DNA of 10,000 nucleotides from Thiobacillus sp. (GTDB taxonomy: Bacteria; Pseudomonadota; Gammaproteobacteria; Burkholderiales; Thiobacillaceae): NCBI GenBank assembly GCA_020217265.1, contig JAIWOS010000152.1, positions 1-10,000 of the forward strand, read 5' to 3'. Under the pieces are notes generated by a model that saw only the letters and a list, made by a program, of their open reading frames with translations, had not been told where the DNA came from and did no database searches. This document shows, piece by piece, positions 6,813-10,000 of this stretch. The stretch's first letter is position 1. The number at the start of each line of letters is the position of its first letter. The position numbers were made by a program, and so were the translations under genes.

Positions 6813-7771
6813 GGCAGTTTCACCTCGGGGTCGCGCGCGAACGGCCACTTCTTGTTGATTTCGTTGACGAGGGCATTGGCGCGGCGCACCGCTTCGTCGA
6901 TTTCGGCGCGCAGCCGCGCGATGTCCTGGGTGCCCTCCCTGACGTCCGCCGAGATCGCCACGGCGTTCGTCATCATCGCATCGGCTTTTTTGAGGCTGGA
7001 TTGCGCATCGTCGAGCAAGGCGCGAATCTGTTGCAAAGAAGCGCGGGTCTGCGTGGCCACGCCATCCTGCGAGAACAGCCAGGTGTCGGCCTTGACGGCC
7101 ATGCCGTCCATTTTCAGCGCGAGGCCGTCAAGTTTGCTGAGCAGCGCGCGCGTCTTGTCTAGCGAATCGGTCACGGCGCGGGCTTTTTCGGGGCTGCCGA
7201 GCACGCCTTCGAGCATGCCGTATTCGCCGGTCATGTTGCCGGTCAGGGTTTTCACGTTGGCGAGCGTGGCGTTGAGTTCGCCGTCTTTGCGCGTGAGGTG
7301 GTCGATGTTGTCGAGGATGGTTTTCACGCGATCGACGAGGACCGGAATTTCCTTGCTGATATCGGCGCTGAGCAGCAGCATGGTGGAGTTGTCCGGCAAG
7401 GGTGGCGCCTTGAGGTCGGGCGTGTCGACGCGGATTTTCGCGCCGCCGACGAAGGGCTTGTCGAGGGTGAAGCTGCTGTTCTGCTTGAGCCAGCGGGCGT
7501 TGCGTTCGAGCAATTCGACGTTGATGACGATGCCGCCGTTGTCGTTGAGCCCGAGCGAGGCGACGCGGCCGATCTCGATGCCGGAAAACACCAGCGGCAC
7601 GCCGGGCGCCACCCCGTCGGCGCTGGCAGCCGCCAGCTTCAGCCGGTAGGTATGCTCGAAGAAGCCGCGCGCGTGCAGCAGGTAGACGAGGAACAAGCCG
7701 ATGAGCAGCAGCGAGGCGGCGGCGAACAGTCCGACCTTGAAGTGGAAGGGATTGGATTTGACTGCGTTCAT
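6809..7771 (-). CDS. MlaD-type MCE domain protein
   Basis: A 320-residue inner-membrane-anchored substrate-binding subunit of an MCE lipid transporter. Residues 1-12 are cytoplasmic (NPFHFKVGLF is the usual lead-in) and 13-32 form one membrane helix. The MCE domain runs about 41-118, with the family pattern DGVAPGVPLVFSGIEIGRV (52-70) and the later GGAKIRVDTP. From about 130 to 305 the protein is a long series of helices, as in PqiB/YebT/LetB-like and mycobacterial Mce proteins, rather than the short tail of E. coli MlaD (183 residues). Members of the family form hexamers that pass phospholipids between membranes. The start at ATG 7771 overlaps the upstream stop as ATGA; an in-frame GTG 15 codons earlier is less likely. 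The gene overlaps the lipoprotein start by 4 bases, so the whole operon is translationally coupled. Confidence 0.92.
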   Translation of the reverse strand: MNAVKSNPFHFKVGLFAAASLLLIGLFLVYLLHARGFFEHTYRLKLAAASADGVAPGVPLVFSGIEIGRVASLGLNDNGGIVINVELLERNARWLKQNSSFTLDKPFVGGAKIRVDTPDLKAPPLPDNSTMLLLSADISKEIPVLVDRVKTILDNIDHLTRKDGELNATLANVKTLTGNMTGEYGMLEGVLGSPEKARAVTDSLDKTRALLSKLDGLALKMDGMAVKADTWLFSQDGVATQTRASLQQIRALLDDAQSSLKKADAMMTNAVAISADVREGTQDIARLRAEIDEAVRRANALVNEINKKWPFARDPEVKLP

Positions 7772-8205
7772 TGCGGATAAAGCGCCTGGTTCCATCCGAA
7801 GTCGAAGATTTCCCACGTGCCCGTCATTGCTGGCTGCGCGGCAAGCCTCTTGATGAATTCGGGATAGGGCACATCGTAAAGCATGGCGCCGGGGCGGTCG
7901 ATCACCAGGCGCGGACGCTTCAGCATGAGCGCGCGGGCAAGCTGGGTGACGAAACGCTGGGCGGGCGTCATGTCGGGATCGCGCAAGGGCGCGATGTCGG
8001 CGTGTCCGAGCGCATCGAGCACGGCCAGCGCCTGCCGGACGGCCTCGGCAGCGTCGAGGTGGCGCTGGTAAAGCGGAATCAGCGCCACGTTGTCGAGCGC
8101 CGACAGGTTGGCGCGCAGCGGCAGGTCGAGCGCCACGCGTGCGACGTCGTCGGGCAGGGCGGCCACCGCGGAACGGAGCGCATCGCTGTCGTCGAACAGC
8201 GTCAG
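7768..8205 (-). CDS. Degenerate ABC-ATPase-like (MlaF-position) protein
   Basis: This occupies the ATPase position between permease and MCE genes but is not a normal ATPase. Read from 8205 it has 145 residues. DLPLRANLSALDNVAL (27-42) matches the segment after the Q-loop of MlaF-like proteins ('NLSVLDNVAL'), but the Gln is missing. MTPAQRFVTQLARALMLKRPRLVIDRP (79-105) matches the signature-to-Walker-B stretch, but LSGGQ has become MTPAQ and the catalytic Glu after Asp103 is Arg104. The Walker A region and the H-loop histidine are absent. It therefore should not hydrolyse ATP. The start is uncertain. No ATG, GTG or TTG lies near the permease stop; CTG 8205 overlaps that stop as CTGA, echoing the ATGA overlaps of the next two junctions. 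GTG 8166 or ATT 8223 (with GAGGTG 5 bases upstream) are alternatives. The gene ends in an ATGA overlap with the MCE gene, which argues for active translation. Confidence 0.7.
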   Translation of the reverse strand: MTLFDDSDALRSAVAALPDDVARVALDLPLRANLSALDNVALIPLYQRHLDAAEAVRQALAVLDALGHADIAPLRDPDMTPAQRFVTQLARALMLKRPRLVIDRPGAMLYDVPYPEFIKRLAAQPAMTGTWEIFDFGWNQALYPQ

Positions 8206-8996
8206 ATGTATTTGAGCGCCAATGACATCACCTCGATCGCCACGATGGCAAAAAACACCCGCATCATTCCGCGCAGCACGGACACGGGCACCATGAACAG
8301 TTTCTTGGGGGTTTCCAGCCCCGCGGTCACCGGGATCAGCGTCACGGCGAGCCCGAACAGCGCGCATTTCATGGCAAGTCCGGCGACGATCCTGAAATCG
8401 AAAATTTTTGCAACGGTGCGGGTAAAGGCCTCGAATCCTGCCATGCTCATGCCGTAGATCGACAGATAGGCGAGCAGCAGCGCGACCAGCCCCGCCAGGG
8501 TGGCCAGCGTGACGACGGAAACGACGCCGCCGATCAGGCGCGGCAGGAATTCGAACTGCATGGGTGGAACCTTGCAATGATCCAGCGCATCCAATTCATT
8601 GTTGACGCGCATGAGTGCGACTTCGGTGTTGATGGCGCTGCCCGAGCGCAGGGCGATGAAGAGGGCGGTAAGAAACGGCAGCAGTTCCAGCACCAGCACG
8701 CGGATCGCCATTTCGGTGGCAAATTCGGTGAGGCCGAATTCGCGCGCGGTGGAAAGAATGATGGTGATGATCAGCCACGAAATGACCAGGGCGTAGCCGA
8801 GAAATACGTGAAGAATCTGGACTGCGGTGAAATACACTTGCTTGATCACCACGTCGAAGGTGGCGCGGTTCCAGGTGGCGGGATCGAGCAGCAGCATGAG
8901 TGCGCGGGCCAGAAAGGCGAACATGCCGTAACCGACGTCGAACCAGCCGACGAGCTTGGCGCCGAGCGATTCGAGGGTGGCCGCGAAAAAATTCAT
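8202..8996 (-). CDS. MlaE-type ABC transporter permease
   Basis: A 264-residue inner-membrane permease of the MlaE family, the membrane core of MCE-type phospholipid transporters. It has an N-terminal amphipathic part (about 1-40) and hydrophobic segments near 57-80, 99-116, 155-182, 203-225 and 245-261. The family motif is clear: RSGSAINTEVALMRVNNELDAL (117-138), where the usual pattern is 'R.G.aiaaELg.Mrv.eqidAL', followed by PPMQFEFLPRL (144-154), the 'vPR' segment. The variant NTEVAL replaces the more common AAELGxM. ATG 8996 starts the protein; its ribosome site is weak. It is the first gene of the operon and is divergent from the SH3b gene. Its stop TGA overlaps the presumed CTG of the next gene. 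This operon has no MlaC or STAS (MlaB) gene inside the window. Confidence 0.93.
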   Translation of the reverse strand: MNFFAATLESLGAKLVGWFDVGYGMFAFLARALMLLLDPATWNRATFDVVIKQVYFTAVQILHVFLGYALVISWLIITIILSTAREFGLTEFATEMAIRVLVLELLPFLTALFIALRSGSAINTEVALMRVNNELDALDHCKVPPMQFEFLPRLIGGVVSVVTLATLAGLVALLLAYLSIYGMSMAGFEAFTRTVAKIFDFRIVAGLAMKCALFGLAVTLIPVTAGLETPKKLFMVPVSVLRGMMRVFFAIVAIEVMSLALKYI

Positions 8997-9016
8997 CGCG
9001 GCATCTTAACGCCTTC

Positions 9017-9047
9017 CGCAAGGCTTGCGCCATTCGGGGGCTGCCCC
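9017..9047. promoter_or_regulatory. Two adjacent short palindromes in the divergent promoter gap
   Basis: CGCAAG-G-CTTGCG (9017-9029) and GGGGC-T-GCCCC (9037-9047) are perfect inverted repeats, each with a one-base centre. Their centres are 19 bases apart. The first overlaps the candidate -35 of the SH3b gene and the second fills the spacer before its -10. They could be an operator for the divergent mla-like and SH3b/M48 units, but no known regulator is recognised. Confidence 0.35.
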
Positions 9048-9053
9048 TACAGT
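9025..9053 (+). promoter_or_regulatory. Candidate sigma70 promoter for the SH3b/M48 pair
   Basis: TTGCGC (9025-9030) and TACAGT (9048-9053) are separated by 17 bases. They match consensus at 3 and 4 of 6 positions respectively. Transcription would start near 9060, just before the GAGGAG ribosome site at 9064-9069. No better pair is visible in the 83-base gap. Confidence 0.35.
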
Positions 9054-9079
9054 TTTGCAATCCGAGGAGAGTACGCACG

Positions 9080-9604
9080 ATGAAAATACGCACGATTCCC
9101 TTGCTCATGCTGTTGCTGTCGGCGCCGGCGCTTGCCGCTACCGGCACCGTGCTGCGCAACGACAAGCTCTACGCGCAGCCGAGCGCGACCGCCACGGCGG
9201 CAGGCAGCGTCAGCAAGGGCGAAAACGTCACTGTGCTCGCCAAGCAGGGGGGCTGGCTGCGCGTCAGCGCCGGCAGGAGCACGGGCTGGATCCGGCTGCT
9301 GTCGGTGCGCGTGGGCGAAGGTGGCTTGGGGGGCGCGGGCATTGGCGACGTGGTCGGCGCCGCAACCACCAAATCCGATCCAAGCCGGGTTGTTGCAGTG
9401 GCGGGACTGCGCGGTCTTAACGACGAGGAACTGAAGCAGGCGAAGTTCAACGCCGACGAACTGGACAGGCTCGATGCGCTCGCCACGCCCGCCGCACAGG
9501 CGCGGAATTTCGCCGCGCAGGCCGGGTTGGCGGCAGCCAATGTGCCGGCGCTGCCCAAGCCCGCGTCGCCGCAGCAGTCGTCCTCGCCCTGGGAGGCAAA
9601 CTGA
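9080..9604 (+). CDS. Secreted SH3b-domain protein paired with an M48 peptidase
   Basis: A 174-residue periplasmic protein. The signal peptide is residues 1-19 (core LLMLLLSAPALA, cleavage near ALA/A). A bacterial SH3 domain follows at about 22-75: GTVLRNDKLYAQPS, then GSVSKGENVTVLAKQGGWLRVS, then GWIRLLSVRVG. After a Gly-rich linker (about 79-90) comes a short conserved-looking tail module, VVAVAGLRGLNDEELKQAKFN followed by ELDRLDAL and an Ala-rich helix, ending in a Pro/Ser-rich end. ATG 9080 has GAGGAG ten bases upstream and begins the signal peptide. Its stop TGA shares one base with the ATG of the M48 gene, so the two are translated together and probably act together at the envelope. SH3b domains usually bind peptidoglycan or proteins; which applies here is not shown. 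Confidence 0.88.
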   Translation: MKIRTIPLLMLLLSAPALAATGTVLRNDKLYAQPSATATAAGSVSKGENVTVLAKQGGWLRVSAGRSTGWIRLLSVRVGEGGLGGAGIGDVVGAATTKSDPSRVVAVAGLRGLNDEELKQAKFNADELDRLDALATPAAQARNFAAQAGLAAANVPALPKPASPQQSSSPWEAN

Positions 9605-10000
9605 TGAAAAAACCTTACTGGCTGGGCCTTGCGCTGGTTATTGCAGTGGCGAGCGTGCCTGCGGGCGCGTTCGACCTGGGCAAGATGCTTGAGGAGCGCA
9701 TCAATCAGGAACTGGAGAAAAAGGACAAGTCCAAACAACCTCAACCCGCGCCCGCCACTTCTACAACGCCAGCCCCCGCCGGCGCGCAGAACGCGGCGGC
9801 GAGCCCGCCGCCGGCCAAGCAGAAGATCGACGCGCGGCAGCTGGGCTTCGCACTGTTTGGCGAATACACGCCGGAAGAGGAAAACCGCATCGGCCGCCAG
9901 ATCGCCGGCAACCTGCTCGGCGCGGTGCCGCTGGTGCGCGACGAGGCCCTGCAGCGCTATGTCAATCTGGTTGGCACCTGGGTGGCGCAACAAAGCGGCC
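9604..10000 (+). CDS. Secreted M48-family metallopeptidase, 5' part (3' end outside window)
   Basis: The first 132 codons are visible. Residues 1-22 form a signal peptide (KKPYW, hydrophobic core, VPAGA). Next comes a charged helix (KMLEERINQELEKKDK), then a Pro/Ala-rich linker (about 47-74). From residue 77 the family's N-terminal region begins: DARQLGFALFGEYTPEEENRIGRQ, then IAGNLLGAVPLVRDEALQRYVNLVG. This 'E.. iGrq.a..ll....lv.d..lq.YvnlvG' pattern directly precedes the catalytic domain in periplasmic M48 peptidases related to BepA/LoiP. The HExxH zinc motif would lie beyond the window edge, so activity cannot be judged. It is translated from a one-base overlap with the SH3b gene. A role in outer-membrane protein or envelope quality control is inferred from the family. 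Confidence 0.9.
   Translation, partial: MKKPYWLGLALVIAVASVPAGAFDLGKMLEERINQELEKKDKSKQPQPAPATSTTPAPAGAQNAAASPPPAKQKIDARQLGFALFGEYTPEEENRIGRQIAGNLLGAVPLVRDEALQRYVNLVGTWVAQQSG

Noticed and set aside
8206..8577. N-terminal extension of the pseudo-ATPase frame up to an ATG at 8577.
   Set aside because: The translation is Arg-rich, lacks any ABC motif, and lies entirely within the certain MlaE-type permease in another frame.
1..10000. CRISPR arrays, tRNA or rRNA genes, insertion sequences, attachment sites.
   Set aside because: No regularly spaced repeats, cloverleaf-like sequence, transposase motif or terminal inverted repeats were seen on either strand.

Overview
The window is GC-rich, densely packed chromosomal DNA. 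Its protein families point to a free-living betaproteobacterium, probably a sulfur oxidiser of the Thiobacillus/Nitrosomonadales kind. That placement is an inference from gene content: a YeeE/YedE transporter pair beside a secreted SCP2-like protein, an MCE (Mla-like) operon, and an SH3b/M48 protease pair. I see no rRNA, tRNA, insertion sequence, phage gene or CRISPR array. No stretch of 300 bases lacks a gene.

Layout, left to right. (1) 1-652 (-): 5' part of a protein with what looks like a degenerate EAL domain; its 3' end lies outside the window. (2) 760-2199 (+): exported DUF4139 protein. (3) 2189-3841 (-): pgi, glucose-6-phosphate isomerase with all catalytic residues; it overlaps the previous gene tail to tail by 11 bp. 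(4) 3927-4412 (+): SlyD-like FKBP prolyl isomerase, followed by a strong bidirectional terminator at 4438-4465. (5) 4479-6075 (-): a likely sulfur-compound uptake cluster of two half-size YeeE/YedE membrane proteins and a secreted SCP2-like protein, with two hairpins before the last gene. (6) 6138-8996 (-): a tightly coupled four-gene lipid-transport operon. Its order is MlaE-type permease, a degenerate ABC-ATPase-like protein, an MlaD-type MCE protein and a lipoprotein; each junction is a 4-base overlap. (7) 9080-10000 (+): SH3b-domain periplasmic protein and the 5' part of a secreted M48 metallopeptidase, overlapping by one base.

How the genes work together. The permease and MCE protein should form the inner-membrane core of a phospholipid or hydrophobic-molecule transporter, with the lipoprotein as an outer-membrane or periplasmic partner. 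The divergent SH3b/M48 pair would act in the same compartment, in outer-membrane protein or envelope quality control. The YeeE pair probably moves thiosulfate or another reduced sulfur species.

The most unusual element is the protein at the ATPase position of the MCE operon. It has no Walker A, an altered signature (MTPAQ) and Arg in place of the Walker B catalytic Glu. It also has no ordinary start codon near the end of the permease gene; a CTG in a CTGA overlap is the best guess. It is probably a non-hydrolysing pseudo-ATPase subunit.
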